This document shows positions 25,201 through 36,249 of a stretch of 64,000 nucleotides of DNA, piece after piece (the stretch's first letter is position 1; each line of letters begins with the position of its first letter). A program made the position numbers and the translations under genes. Source of the stretch: Schistocephalus solidus (Eukaryota > Platyhelminthes > Cestoda > Diphyllobothriidea > Diphyllobothriidae); assembly GCA_017591395.1 (NCBI GenBank), contig WEDG01000370.1, forward strand, positions 310,001-374,000, in the 5' to 3' direction. Below the pieces are notes generated by a model. That model did no database searches and was not told the origin of the DNA. It saw only the letters and a program-made list of their open reading frames with translations.

Positions 25201-28200
25201 TTGCTTTTCCGGTCCACTGTCCATCAACTAGCGCAGTGACCTCTCCTTCTTATTCAGTTCTGAGCCTTTTAATGTTCAGAGTAGTAAGTCACGAACGGAT
25301 TGGCAGACGACCACTGTTTTCAGTGCCAATATTATTAGGCCAAATTTCCGAGTAATGACCACTGCAATTACCGTAATGGATACTAAAATGGTGACCCCCT
25401 AGGACTCGGATGCGAGTAATCACACCAACTACGAACATCGGTATGAATGCTGGCACTGCTCATCTGATTTCTTCACGAACGGATTGGCAGGCGACCACTG
25501 TTTTCAGTGCCAATATTATTAGGCCAAATTTCCGAGTAATGACCACTGCAATTACCGTAAAGGATACTAAAATGGTGACCCCCTAGGACTCGGATGCGAG
25601 TAATCACACCAACTACGAACATCGGTATGAATTCTGGCACTGCTCATCTGATTTGTTGTTGTTGTGTCCATCAACTAGCGCAGTGACCTCTCCTTCTTAT
25701 TCAGTTCTAAGCCTTTTCCTGTTCAGAGTAGTAAGTCACGAACGGATTGGCAGGCGACCACTGTTTTCAGTGCCAATATTATTAGGCCGAATTTCCGAGG
25801 AATGACCACCGCAATTACCGTAAAGGATACTAAAATGGTGACCCCCTAGGACTCGGATGCGAGTAATCACACCAACTACGAACATCGGTATGAATTCTGG
25901 CACTGCTCATCTGATTTGTTGTTGTTGTGTCCATCAACTAGCGCAGTGACCTCTCCTTCTTATTCAGTTCTAAGCCTTTTCCTGTTCAGAGTAGTAAGTC
26001 ACGAACGGATTGTCAGGCGACCACTGCTTTCAGTGCTAATATTATTAGGCTAAATTTCCGAGTAATGACCACTGCAATTACCTTAAAGGATACTAAAATC
26101 GTGACCCCCTAGGACTTGGATGAGAGTAATCACACCAACTAGGAACATCGTTATGAATGCTGGCACCGCTCATCTGATTTGTTGTTGTGCGGTAAATGTG
26201 CTCCTGTAAATCCGTCATTTTTTTCAGTTGCTGTTCATTGTGAATACGAAACATCAGGTGAATAAAATTCTCGTTAGAGCGGTCGAGCTACCTCTTAGGA
26301 CTTTTTTTTTCATCTATATCGGCAACTTTCAACGTTTTAAATCTCCATAGCCCGTTCCTTGTTAATCACACGAGGCCTGCGGTACCTCCCCCCCAAGAGG
26401 AGCATGGTGATCACCCGTCTCATTGCCTGTCTGGCACCGAGGTGAATTGGTGTGTTTTGAAGCTTGAGTAGCGTATTTTGTTTTCATTGTTGAAAAGAAG
26501 GCTTAGGCCCGATCACTGACAGGGTTTTTCGTCTGAGCTTTCGAATTCGAACGGGAGTTCATATCCACGTGTGAACTGTTACGCAGTCGTACCGTGCGGG
26601 TGAGGGGAAGGAGGGTGGTTTAAATCCGTGATTGGGTCTGATTCGAGCCGCCTGACTCACGGCGGGATGGCAGGGTTTGCTCTTGGTGGCGGTGAGTCGC
26701 GCCAACTGGCTGCGTGAGCGTGGCGCGTGATAACACGGGGGTAGGTCAACATGTTTATTGGTAGAGTTGGTATCTGACACCCACGCCTCCAAAAGTTCCC
26801 GGCCTGTTTTGTTGGTGGCCCATGCCGGTATCCCCGTGCTCGTGCATTCCTTTCTCCAGCGTGTGAGTGGCAGTGGGTCGCTTCTCCAAACGGCTCGTTT
26901 GTACTCGAGCGTTCGTGAGCTGAGGCGTCGTCCTGTTTGTGCTGTATAATGGCAAGGGCAGTTACGGCATGGAATTCGATAAACTACGCCCGATTACACT
27001 TTGCGTCCAGCCGATCCTTTATGTTCCTAGTTCTAGTATGCATGGTAGCTGCCTGAGGATAGGCAGTGCTTACGCCTAATTCTGCCGCGATGCGTTTTGT
27101 TGCCTTGGATCCATTCTTTATGTACGGTAGCGGGTGCCAGATCTTCTGTATCTCTCTTTCGTTTGCCCGTCGTGGGTGCTTATTTTATGCAGTGGCTGGT
27201 GAAATTCTTCGGATAGCCGTTATTTTGTCAACTTGTCCCTACGATACCGTAGCTCTTTTGCTCTTCGTTCGGGCTCGCTACAGTGTGATGATTACGGTAT
27301 AACTGCTTTCTTATTTACACATGATGAACTTATGTTCGAGTTCTTCAGCTCAGGCTCATAAACCTACGTTCCCAGCGCTAGCACTTTCGCCGTTTTTCTC
27401 AAAAGAACCTGGGATGCGTATATACGCTTCCATCCGGCTTTCATTGTAGCCATCTGTGGAGTACCATTTAGCTGGATTTTTCCTATGGTGTTGGACACGG
27501 ATAGTCTTTGCGAACAAGCAGATAGATTTAATAAACTCGTCAAACCTTTCACATTCTTGCATCTCTTTTCCATCCCGTTTTCTCGTCATCGCACCCGAAC
27601 TCACGCACCGCCAAGGTTATGCATGGCTTTCTATCGTTTGCCGTTCTTCATGAGGAACCCTTTTTTGTAATGTTTTCGACGATGGTTCCTCCATCCTCTT
27701 CGATTAGAATCACAACTGCCGAGGATGGGGAGGGGGTAGAGGGTTGAAATAGCGATGATTTGCGTATGCCCATTATTTTCCCGTGTGAATTTGATTGTGG
27801 ATTGGGGCCTTTACGATGACCGGCGATCAAATTTCCACGTTTTCGCGTACCGCATACGCGCGAACCAGGCTTTGCCACTTCTCACTTCTGAGAGGTGACT
27901 GGTGCCATCTAGGCCATGCTAGGAAAGGCATATTTTCAGCTGTCAGTTAAGACGGAGAACGAGTTGGCACCTCAATTAGTAACTTTCCAAGCCGTGTATC
28001 TCATCGTGTCATGTTGTTTGAAAGATTTATCCGTTGTGTTGTTGATGAAGAACGTAAGTTCTGCATAAACGCGAGGAAAGCTTTTTGATCAACTTTGCTC
28101 ACTTCCCCCTGCCGCCACAATGTGTATACATAGCCAGTCCTCATCAATCCCACAGGAAACAAATTCAAACAGAATGGCGGGCATGGTCTAGCCCCTCTAG

Positions 28201-30639
28201 TTTCTCGTAAAGAGGAGACTGGTCCACAAACAATGTATGTGGACAAGCAATAGTGAACTTATTTGACCACAACGACCTATCTTCTGCTCCCTCCGTTATG
28301 CATATGCCAGTTTACAAAACGATCAATGAGTGAGTTCTTATACTTTCCAGTGGCCCTTAGGATCCTGCCCTTTCATGCCTACGCTTCGGACCAGATTCAC
28401 TTCACCGTAAATTAGATGATGACCCACGTTAACGTGCAAAATCGCATGGCAATACTCTGCAGGATTACGAGTCTTTCCCTCGTTTATTTTCCTCAGTCAA
28501 GCTGACATGCACCACTTCACCCCGTTTCCTTCTTTATACCTACAGGTCAGTTCATTAAGATTAAGGAGCCGGAAAATGCTCGAAAGAAAACAAAATCTGA
28601 TAAGTTGGACTCCAAAAGCTCTTCGTCCAACGGTCCCTCATCACAGTTGCAAAACGGTAAGTGGCAAACCATTAAGTTTTCCTGTTAGTGAGCTTTATTG
28701 CTGCAGGGAAAGTAGAAGCCAACTTTCTCCTGTTGGTTTGGTTTCGCCAATTAATGGACCATGGTTGGCTAACAGAGCCAAAACGCACGACTATCGCGGC
28801 CGACCAGCGTTCTGTCTCATCAGTAAACGGGGTGATGGCAGTGAGAGCAGGCAGGCGTGTTTGTACGGTGGCATGCGTAAAGGCGTCAGGGATTCCTGAT
28901 AAAAACGAATAGCCGGATTCCAGGAAGCAGGAGAAGATGTGATTTCTGGAACAGGACGTTTATTGGCCTGACGTTTCCGATTCTCACTCGAACCCATCCT
29001 CAGATACAGATGCAGAAAAGAGAGGTGAATGATCTTTCGCTCCAGCGATCGGATTTTCTTCTGAATTAAAGATTCCTTCGTAATCTTGTTATGTTAATGA
29101 CGATCAAAACGTTTTTGCCTGAATGTTATGCGATTTTGGCGAATGGCTTGCTTCCGTCTTCTACTAATCCTTTGACTGGCCATTACCGTGTTCGGTCGTC
29201 TCCCTAAATATCTGCTATCTTGCAAAAGGCAAAATTGAGTCGTATACTGTTATAGTTAAGTCTGTCCTGATCTACAGCGGTGAAACACCGTTTCTGTGCG
29301 CTGTTGAATCAATGTATTTGACAACTGGCGCATGTAGAGGGGAATACTGTGAATGCGGACGGTGGAACATGCGTCGAACTCAGACCTCCACTGCCCGTTG
29401 GCAATACTTGCCTGAAGCTCACTCTCGAGTCCCGCCAGCAGCCACACAGCGGCTAGTAGTAGAGGCAGATGAATAATGCCGGCTTAGACAAGGGAGACTG
29501 GAATGGCCATGTCTGGCTTCTTACCCGTCGTCAGCCAGCCATACCCAACTCCACATGGTGCCCGACCCGAGGCTTGAACTCGTGACCTGTTGATCAGAAT
29601 TCTAGCGTCTATTATACTATCCGTTGTGCGGCTGCTGGCGGGGCTCGAGAATGAGCCCAAAGGCAGAACGGGACGAGAGAGTTCCGTTAGTGATCGGTGA
29701 GCGTTCATCAACGAATGTTTATCATTCCATACGGTTCCCTCATGTACTCCGTAAGATCGAGGGTGATTTTGTCTTCGACCTTTTCTTTACGACGTCATTC
29801 CGAATATACACCAGGGTCATGTTACGCTTAGATGTACGGTGAGTAAGGGGTTGGCTGTGCCGTTTCTAGCGACAGCCTTCACGTGTCAACTCAAGAGGAG
29901 AGGACAATTTGTTTTCTGATGGCTGTCATTTCGCATCTTCCTTGAAAGCATAGAGTTTTCTTTTGCAGTAGGACTGCGCAAAACCACCTATTATTTACTG
30001 CGTAGGAGGGCAGGGGAGGGAGCGATAGTCTGTTGTAGAGCCTAACCTGGCTGCTCAGAAACCGCATCAGTTAATCCAGTTTTTATGAGTATTTGCCATT
30101 GGTCAATGGTACATTTAGCTCAGTGTAAACGAATGAACTTACCTACTTTTGTGCCTAGGTTACTTCCTGCATCTAGTTCTCCGGCGCCCAGATCCAACCT
30201 GGGATCTTCCGTATCCCTTTTTTTTCTCCTGTCTGATCTTGACTCCCACAGTGCCTCCTCTTTAGGTCCTGACATCCGCAGTTTCTTCGGGTCCACCAGC
30301 AGTCAGCCGAGTTCCACTACCGAACGTGCGGAAACCTCCTCTAAAGGTAAGACTGCTGAACAGGAGCTTGACTCTGGCGAGACGACACCAGATCCGCCCC
30401 ACTGCCGGCCTACGGTGGTGCCTTTCAGCGGCGTGGGACAGGTTCTAGGAGGGTCAACAGTCAATCGGTACCAGAGTCGCCTTCTGGCCCTGACCAACGC
30501 TCCAGCGACGGTGTCCCCGCCGCTTCCTCTAGACACTGGTGCCGCAGACCATACAGAGATGGTCGTCTGTCCGGTTTGTGATAAGTCCTACCCGATGATA
30601 TCCCTTAACGATCACCTCGATCGTTGTCTTGACACCTAA
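20638..30639 (+). CDS. SPRTN: SPRTN, DNA-dependent metalloprotease (whole gene, six exons)
   Basis: Joined exons 20638-20982, 21026-21070, 21111-21185, 21832-22000, 28546-28656 and 30266-30639 give an uninterrupted 372-residue protein. All introns are GT-AG. The SprT domain is strongly similar to human SPRTN: DPTPDIRALFTQF and MTLCAGMCVYEGRGG in exon 1, the zinc-protease motif HEMIH at residues 116-120, and the third histidine in GHGPNF near residue 135. A zinc-binding region follows (CNGIC, WWSEHQLIC). The C-terminal half has an SHP-type p97-binding motif (FSGVGQVLGG, 302-311) and a UBZ4 ubiquitin finger (C350, C353, H365, C369). Family role: nuclear protease that cuts proteins crosslinked to DNA during replication, recruited by ubiquitin and p97. 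It is shorter than human SPRTN (489 residues). The frame is clean and the gene looks functional. Confidence 0.95.
21026..21070 (+). CDS. SPRTN: SPRTN exon 2 (HEMIH active site)
   Basis: Fifteen codons reading HEMIHAYLFITENNR, with the catalytic Glu and two zinc-binding His residues. It is flanked by micro-introns of 43 and 40 nt. Confidence 0.92.
21111..21185 (+). CDS. SPRTN: SPRTN exon 3 (third zinc ligand)
   Basis: Twenty-five codons starting DRDGHGPNFRAHMNRIN; the His in GHGPNF aligns with the third zinc ligand of human SPRTN. Donor ACG|GTAATC. Confidence 0.92.
21186..21831. other. SPRTN intron 3, no repeat recognised
   Basis: 646 nt of AT-rich intron. No coding motif or repeat family was recognised. 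Confidence 0.6.
21832..22000 (+). CDS. SPRTN: SPRTN exon 4 (SprT zinc-binding subdomain)
   Basis: Reads VYHSFHDEVNSYRVHWWQC, then NGICSKKPPYFGLV and WWSEHQLICSG, matching the zinc-binding subdomain that contacts DNA in the human protein. It is followed by a 6.5-kb intron full of repeats. Confidence 0.93.
22193..22253. repeat. (ACT)n microsatellite
   Basis: About twenty uninterrupted ACT units in SPRTN intron 4. Confidence 0.97.
22260..24310. other. SPRTN intron 4, left part, nothing assigned
   Basis: No recognisable protein or repeat family. The minus-strand open stretches at 23266-23598 and 23629-23928 lack family motifs and are treated as chance or decayed repeats. Confidence 0.4.
24314..24654 (-). 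mobile_element. MITE copy 1 (8-bp TSD)
   Basis: Terminal inverted repeats beginning GGTAGGGATGCC and ending GGAGGG/CCTTACC-like bound 341 nt. It is flanked on both sides by GATTTAAT, a perfect 8-bp target-site duplication (24306-24313 and 24655-24662). The interior contains degenerate CCCTAA-like tracts, in reverse orientation to the copies at 32602 and 54940. It has no coding capacity. The TSD length fits hAT or another 8-bp superfamily. Confidence 0.85.
24655..25219. other. SPRTN intron 4, unassigned repeat-like stretch
   Basis: Lies between the MITE and the 264-bp array and contains GTTCGAATCTTAGG-type sequence reminiscent of a tRNA box B, but no full SINE was traced. Confidence 0.35.
25220..26187. 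repeat. Tandem array, unit about 264 nt
   Basis: Four units begin near 25220, 25474 (truncated to about 183 nt), 25667 and 25930. Full units start TCCATCAACTAGCGCAGTGA and end CTGCTCATCTGATTTGTTG; the truncated unit starts at TCACGAACGGATTGG. Units are nearly identical, with the last the most diverged. It lies inside SPRTN intron 4, with no open frame through it. Confidence 0.9.
26190..28545. other. SPRTN intron 4, right part, unassigned
   Basis: Contains GC-richer stretches (26560-27000) and minus-strand open stretches with no firm family match. Probably decayed repeats; no gene is supported. Confidence 0.4.
28546..28656 (+). CDS. SPRTN: SPRTN exon 5 (end of SprT domain, basic linker)
   Basis: Begins GQFIKIKEPENARKKTK, aligned with TYIKIKEPEN in human SPRTN, then a Lys/Ser-rich linker. 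Acceptor CTACAG, donor AACG|GTAAGT; phases fit exons 4 and 6. Confidence 0.92.
28917..29030. repeat. Dispersed repeat, related to 36015-36150
   Basis: Shares the string TTCCAGGAAGC...ATTTCTGGAACA...CCGATTC.CACTCGAACCC with the sequence at 36015-36110, with divergence. It is in SPRTN intron 5. Confidence 0.5.
29395..29600 (-). mobile_element. tRNA-derived SINE-like repeat, decayed
   Basis: Shares GACAAGGGAGACTGGAATG and the following body with 59840-59870 and 63125-63190, and has a decayed box B complement (GGCTTGAACTCG). The preceding stretch, with CACAGCGGCTAGTAGTAGA, is also found at 59797-59815. It is in SPRTN intron 5. Confidence 0.6.
30266..30639 (+). CDS. SPRTN: SPRTN exon 6 (PIP-like, SHP and UBZ4 motifs, stop)
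   Basis: Phase requires the acceptor CTCTTTAG at 30265; an upstream acceptor at 30158 gives a stop. The exon starts GPDIRSFFG, which has the I-x-x-F-F core of a PCNA-binding box without its Gln. The SHP motif and the UBZ4 finger MVVCPVCDKSYPMISLNDHL (C, C, H, C ligands) follow, ending in CLDT and TAA. Confidence 0.9.
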
Positions 30640-31017
30640 TGACTGCCGGGTTCATCCTCCGAGTTATTTCCCTACTTACTATGAGCTTTATTTTTGTACC
30701 CGCGCTGAGTATAGGCCCTTTTCCATTTTCTCGAATTTTTCTACGGGACTTAGTCTTTCTAGATTAACCTTACTTCCGGGTCTGACCAATCAAGTCTATT
30801 ATCTCTTGTGTTATGACTTTCACAGGGAATGACAACAGGGTGATTTTTTATAAGCGATAGTGTTTACTGAGTGCATATTGCGATTTCGGATATTTAAATA
30901 GCAATTCAGACTGGCACCGCACGCACCAGTGCACGAGCAAGCCGTTATGGCTCACGCCCCCCTTTTTTTTTCTGTACCTTGAAAAATTGAATACACCTGC
31001 TCACCTGCAGGACGACC

Positions 31018-31023
31018 AATAAA
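31018..31023 (+). promoter_or_regulatory. Candidate SPRTN polyadenylation signal
   Basis: First AATAAA downstream of the SPRTN stop, about 380 nt away, giving a plausible 3' UTR. Other positions cannot be excluded without transcripts. Confidence 0.4.
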
Positions 31024-32040
31024 CAGTCCTCAGCCTCTAACAATGATTGGCTCGTTGTTAACTGCATTTGCGTCTATCTTTCCGATACCTGATTGTACGG
31101 GAAAACTTGCTACAGGCGATGCCTACTGGAACTAGTCAGTGGTGGTGGTGGTGACAGTAAATCAACGCCCACATGGGATCAAACTTTACTTACGATGCGT
31201 GAATAACCGCCTAAGCCGTAGCCGGTTTAAGTTATTTAGTGTGCTCCCCGTTTACTGTTATTCTGCCAAATGCTAAAGGTCGATTGAGCTAAGTAAGCTC
31301 AAAAATCTCCAGCTAACAGGAAACTTATTGCCCGTCTGAGAGCTTGCCTTCCTGCCTACGCGTCCCTGAGAATCATATGGTATCAATTGCTAGAAATGAT
31401 CGTGATTGTTTCTATTCTGTGAGAGGAACTCAGAGAATAATCATTTGCTTAAAGGAGTGTAAATAGATTTTGTGAAAGGCAGCCCCAGGTGATTAGAGAT
31501 CTCAAAGAGCGTACCAGGCCTCTTATGGGCGTTGCGTAATCTGTTTTTTCAATTAGGCAAATGATTTCGGATTCAATGGAGACAAAGATACAGTAGCTGG
31601 GTTTTGCCCTAATTCTGTGTTAAGCTTATCAGCACACCTCAAGGCAACGAGAACAGTTTTTTCAGACTTGTCTGGGGCGTGTCCCATAAAGGTCAGCAAG
31701 TTTAAAGCGCGTGGGCGTGATGTTTACTGTTTTCAATATTGCTGATCACAGCCAACAGAGCAGAAAATGATGACTCCTAAGAGCCAAGCCCCAATTATTT
31801 CTCTATGCGGAGTTCAATCTGCGGTCTTCGTGGCTGATCAAACACGACAAACAAGCCATTTCAGTCGGGCTTGTTTCTAGTCGATAATAGTTCTTCAATT
31901 GCACATGTTAAACATTCGCCCCTTGGGAACAGGTGTCACGGGGAGAGTCCTACATCGCGCGAGAAGTGCACTTAACTTGAATACAGGACCCAATCCTTGT
32001 TGTACAGATTTATGGACGGTTGACGCCATCTCGTTTAGGT
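31024..32040. other. Intergenic, nothing assigned
   Basis: No gene or repeat family recognised apart from a short GTG run at 31139-31154. Confidence 0.5.
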
Positions 32041-32099
32041 AGTGATCCAGCAGTGCGTCCTATACGTCTTGTCTTCCCCTTTGTGCCTTCTAAACGGGC

Positions 32100-32500
32100 G
32101 GCGTGGTAAATGCGCTGGACCAACACGGGGTCTAAATCAGGGTGCGGCAGGCGTTATTATTCTGCGATGCGGTCCCATAACAAATGCCGAAGATGGGGGG
32201 GGGGGGGGGTGCGTTTGTTGTACATGGGCATGCGTAGGCGCAGGCTCATGCTGCACCCCGCTCTTCCACTCCGTTGGAGATGGTTTATCTGCGCCTGACC
32301 ACGCCTCCGGTCTTCTTGACCGGACACAGGTGGGTAAAGGAAAAGAGAGTGTGATAGCTGCATTGCAAGTATGCTATCACTTAAAAATAACTTGCACACA
32401 AGTCACAGTCCCTGCACCACCCATCGGTGGCACACATGGTGGACATCGTCTGATTAAAATGGTCGAACTGACGTGTCTTCCCTGGCCTTCTGATGGCATT
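32100..32500 (+). repeat. Dispersed repeat family R, copy 1
   Basis: Matches 51601-51885: both contain CTATCACTTAAAA, CAAGTCAC.GTCCCT, TGGACATCGTC and GGTCGAACTG in the same order. It includes a G run at 32197-32208. No open frame is conserved between copies, so it is non-coding. Confidence 0.7.
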
Positions 32501-32601
32501 ATGCCCAAGTAGACAGAACCGTTGCTCAAAACAGGCGAGACGTACGTTTTGAAAAGTTGGATCTTGAGTGTGTCCAAAGTGAATTTTCCATTTAAGTAGT
32601 C

Positions 32602-32936
32602 GATAAGGATGCCTTGTATGGCCGCCTAACCGGGACCCGGTAAAAATAACCGCCCACAATGCGCTAAATTTCAAGGAAATTATGTTTAGGATTAAGGTGA
32701 GGGTTTGTGCGTTAGGTTTAAGTCAGATATTAAGGTCAGCGTTCGAATTATGGTTCTGGTCAGGTTAATATTGTTATCGTGCTAGCTTTGGAGTTTAGGG
32801 TTAAGGCTAGTGTTAGCGTTAAGACACGGGTATATTTTATCTTCCTGAAATTTTGTCGTAAGACCACCTATTTTAAGGCAGCGGGTGGTTCCTATTCGCG
32901 TGTCCTGTTTAGACGGCCATACAAGGCATCCTTACC
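32602..32936 (+). mobile_element. MITE copy 2 (8-bp TSD)
   Basis: Terminal inverted repeats GATAAGGATGCCTTGTATGG and its complement at the right end bound 335 nt. Flanks are AAGTAGTC and AAGTATTC, an 8-bp duplication with one mismatch. The interior has degenerate TTAGGGTTAAGG-type tracts. It is the best-preserved pair of ends of the three copies. Confidence 0.88.
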
Positions 32937-33149
32937 AAGTATTCAAAAGACCATTTGGTGAGCAAACGTGCGTTTTAGATAATTTTTCGTCAGACTAGTA
33001 CAGTTATATGGAACGTGGTAAAAGTTTACAAACATGCTACCAATGATGTTCGTTTGTTCATATAAGTGTGGTGTGTAAGATGTGTGAAGACGGGAAGAGT
33101 GATACCAAGCAGTGTTAGATGGCAGGGAGAGTTTGGTAGAGCCGCTGTA

Positions 33150-33640
33150 AGAAAAGGGAAGAAAAGATATGGCGCAGTGGAATGCACGCAGGTAAGCAAC
33201 CGTTGGCCAAGCTAAGCGCGACGTTGTAAGAGGTTCTTTTGTGCGTAAAAGGCCGGCTTCATCAACATAAGGGCAGCTGCTACTGCTAGTAGACGCTGAC
33301 CCAGTGACTTGGGGCAGTTTGGTGGGATCTTATAAATCATCTGAAAAGCTTCTTTGTGGAGTCAACAGTGTGCAAGAACAGCGCTCTTTATGCTCTTAAC
33401 TTCCTATTTTCTCAGCCATACCGGGAGGTGTTCCCTGATTCTTTTGGATAGGCGCAGACTCGTGTGACCAATATAAGGAGCCCAGTGATGTGGCCAAACA
33501 ACATTGTGTCACGGCAAAAGTATGGGGTCGTTTACTAAATCCGATGCGTCTAGTAGCAGAACAACTATGTCGTAAGAATCGGAAGATAGCAATTGGCGAC
33601 TATGACCGAACATGCAGCATTAGTAAGTATGAATGACGTC
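33150..33640 (-). mobile_element. Penelope-like element fragment with GIY-YIG endonuclease
   Basis: The minus strand near 33420-33475 reads PYIGHTSLRLSKRIREHLP, matching the YIG-T-x-R-x-L-x-x-R-x-x-EH signature of Penelope GIY-YIG endonucleases. It is followed by FQMIYKIPPNCPKSLGQRLL (near 33280-33340), which aligns with the C-terminal F.VIYR....P...R.R.L block. Stops are present. It is unlikely to be the missing domain of the element at 11342, which is 21 kb away. Confidence 0.7.
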
Positions 33641-33659
33641 AACTGTAAAGTCGTGTCAT

Positions 33660-35400
33660 TCAACGAAACTGACCCTCACCTTTATATTCGGCGAGGTTGA
33701 AATTCTCAAGACAAGTGGGAACCAGATGAGTTGCAAGCTACTTAAGTCATAGTTCTCTGATCCGCGGCTTGATATTCGGCCTTTAAATTTTACTGCGATG
33801 AGTGTGCAATTTAGCATCGTTTTCAGTGAACCAAATCCCTGAGTAATTTTTACGCCAATAATCAATGCTTGTGGTGTCACTGCAGTTGTTAAAGAGCAAG
33901 CAATCATGGCATTTAGTAATACCAACGACAATAAATACGAGAGCCGCTAATTGTCGTATGCTTGCGACTCCATGGCAACCGCGACCAATGCATACTACAC
34001 GCCTTGTACTTCCAGCAAAACTGTCTCCGATGCTTGGGCCGACTATCAATCCTCAATATTGAACTATGCGATTCTTGTACCAACGATCTCATCTCCCTCC
34101 ACGTCTACTAGTTTTCAGACGCTGGACTGTCAGCGTTACTTCTAAAATGAACTGACAGATGCTCAACGTGCAGGACGATTAAACTATCCTATAATTGGTT
34201 TCAGTTTCTCAAGAAAAAATACATCCGGAAATTGCAGTGCTATGATCCCCCATTTACGTTCTTCAAAAGTTTTATTAGCTCAAACGCCACTCCATGGACT
34301 TGGGCATAATCCTAAGGCCTGTTATCGCATTCCATATTCCGTGTTCCATTTCGTGTTCTAACTTCTAAATATAACTATTTTCAAACGGAAAACTCTCGTT
34401 TTGTAAATTTACCAAGGTTCACTTACGTGCCATTTGCGTTTCGCAATTTTACCTCATGAAAACCAATTTTATGTCTGGATAATTCTATTCAATCTCAGCT
34501 TATTTTTGATGTTCGGAGGCACTAACGAAGCCTGCATTCTGTTTAAGAAACCACATGAAGGTATTGCATCAGTTCAGAAGGAGGTTGCTTTCGAATTTGC
34601 TCGCCAGCATGTTTTCATCGTTAAAATTAATGTCGCTGACTTCAATTGGCTTTAGGTCATTGCTTAACGTTGTTTTTTTCCCGAATATGCATTGGCTGAG
34701 GAAGGGGTGTAAGGAATGCTGTTTGGCGGGGTCCAAACTATAGGCGCAAAGTTATGCCTGGTTTGGATAAACGTCGCCACATGCACGAACATGTAGCACA
34801 GGCGACACCAACTAGGCCTGGTAATGCAGGCGCTACACTGCGAGAATAAGCCCTTATAGGCAGTACGCTGTCGCTTTCCGCTAAATGCATCGATAGAGGA
34901 TACGCCTGCTTCGCCTCATCCCTGACACCTGGCTCCACGAAATCGTTTTCCACGCGGCGGACACATGCCGGTACCCGGCCTTGACTGGCGGGATAAACCA
35001 GATGAGAGTATTTGAAGTGCGTGTGTGGTCACATCCGGCAACCCCTGAACTAATCCCCAAAACATCCCACGGAGAGAACGACACAGTCCCACAGGCGGCC
35101 AGTATTAAATCGGGTCATGGACCCACTAAACTTTTAATTGTCAGCCATAGGGAAATTCGGCAGCTCCCTGGGATGGCTCAGCAGCCCTATTTAGGGGTAG
35201 AAGTGCTGTCCACCTCACGTAGGAATGGGATAGTCAAGGTTCCCTAAAAAATGCTAGTTAACTCTCAGTCGGAAGGGCTATATCTGAACCCCTACCCCTA
35301 AAACGTGTGACCCTGCGCTATGTTCCAGGAAGCCGAAATATCCCTGTATTACAACCTTAACCGCAACCCTAATAGTATTTTGATTGAGCTTGGATTCGAA
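33660..35400. other. Intergenic, nothing assigned
   Basis: No protein family recognised in any frame. The minus-strand open stretch at 33783-34049 may be decayed upstream Penelope sequence, but without a diagnostic motif. Confidence 0.4.
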
Positions 35401-35427
35401 CTACCTCCTTTTCTGTTGTTGTGTCCT

Positions 35428-35615
35428 TGTTTGCGGTGGATCACAGCACGTGGGCCTGCGCCCTCGTTTGTCTCCGGTTGTCTTTACTCTTTCTTGACAT
35501 CGAGTCCAGGTATGGAGGGGAACAGAGAATGAGGTATAAAATCTTGCGCAAGTCACCGTCATTGCACCACCATTCTGTGGAGAACACGCTGAATATCGTT
35601 GAACTCGAGGTCTGA
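35428..35615 (+). repeat. Dispersed repeat family R, copy 2 (partial)
   Basis: Carries GCAAGTCACCGTC, CACCA..ATTCTGTGGAG and CTCCGG elements in the same order as 51660-51850. Confidence 0.6.
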
Positions 35616-36014
35616 ACTATCCTGTGGCGATGAGAAGATTTGTGGTTGAGTTGTTTGGCCTGCTGTGTTTTGCCACAAGTTTAAAAGTTGTCCATATGAC
35701 CGAGTAGGATCAGGCTGGGACTGAGTGCAAATAGGTAGTGTGATCAAACTTGAGGAAAATAATACAGGCATATTTTGTGCTCCAGGTGTTTGTTTACCAG
35801 TCTTTTTGTGATGGATTCAAAATTGACTGACAAGACCGATTCGTGATGTGTATTTGCAGTAACAATCTGGACAGGATAGGTTTGGAGCTGCTGACTCGGG
35901 CATGCATATAACACTAATAAGTTCTAACAGATGATCAGAACATTAAAAATATAAGCTTTTACTTCCACACAGTTTCTGATTGACAAAAGATTTTTTGTGA
36001 CTTTGTGGATAGGC

Positions 36015-36160
36015 GCCTTCAAGGAAGCGGTTCAGAAGAGGAGGTAATATCTGGAACAAAGCGTTGAGTTGTCCCTGATAATTTGGATTCCCAATCGAAC
36101 CCGTCACCATACACACTCGTAGATAAGAATCCCAGGTTCGGGTCCAAGAAGAGATTGAAA
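36015..36160. repeat. Dispersed repeat, related to 28917-29030
   Basis: Diverged copy of the SPRTN intron 5 repeat, from TTCAAGGAAGCGG to CAATCGAACCCGTC. Confidence 0.45.
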
Positions 36161-36249
36161 AAAAGACATCTCAATGCATGTAGTCTGTCGTGAAGTGACG
36201 ACGAGATGGAATTAGAACGCCACAAAGGATTATTCAAGCACTGTTGGTC

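Noticed and set aside
22193..26187. CRISPR-like array
   Set aside because: The repeats are a simple triplet tract and a 264-bp tandem array without unique spacers, in a eukaryotic intron.
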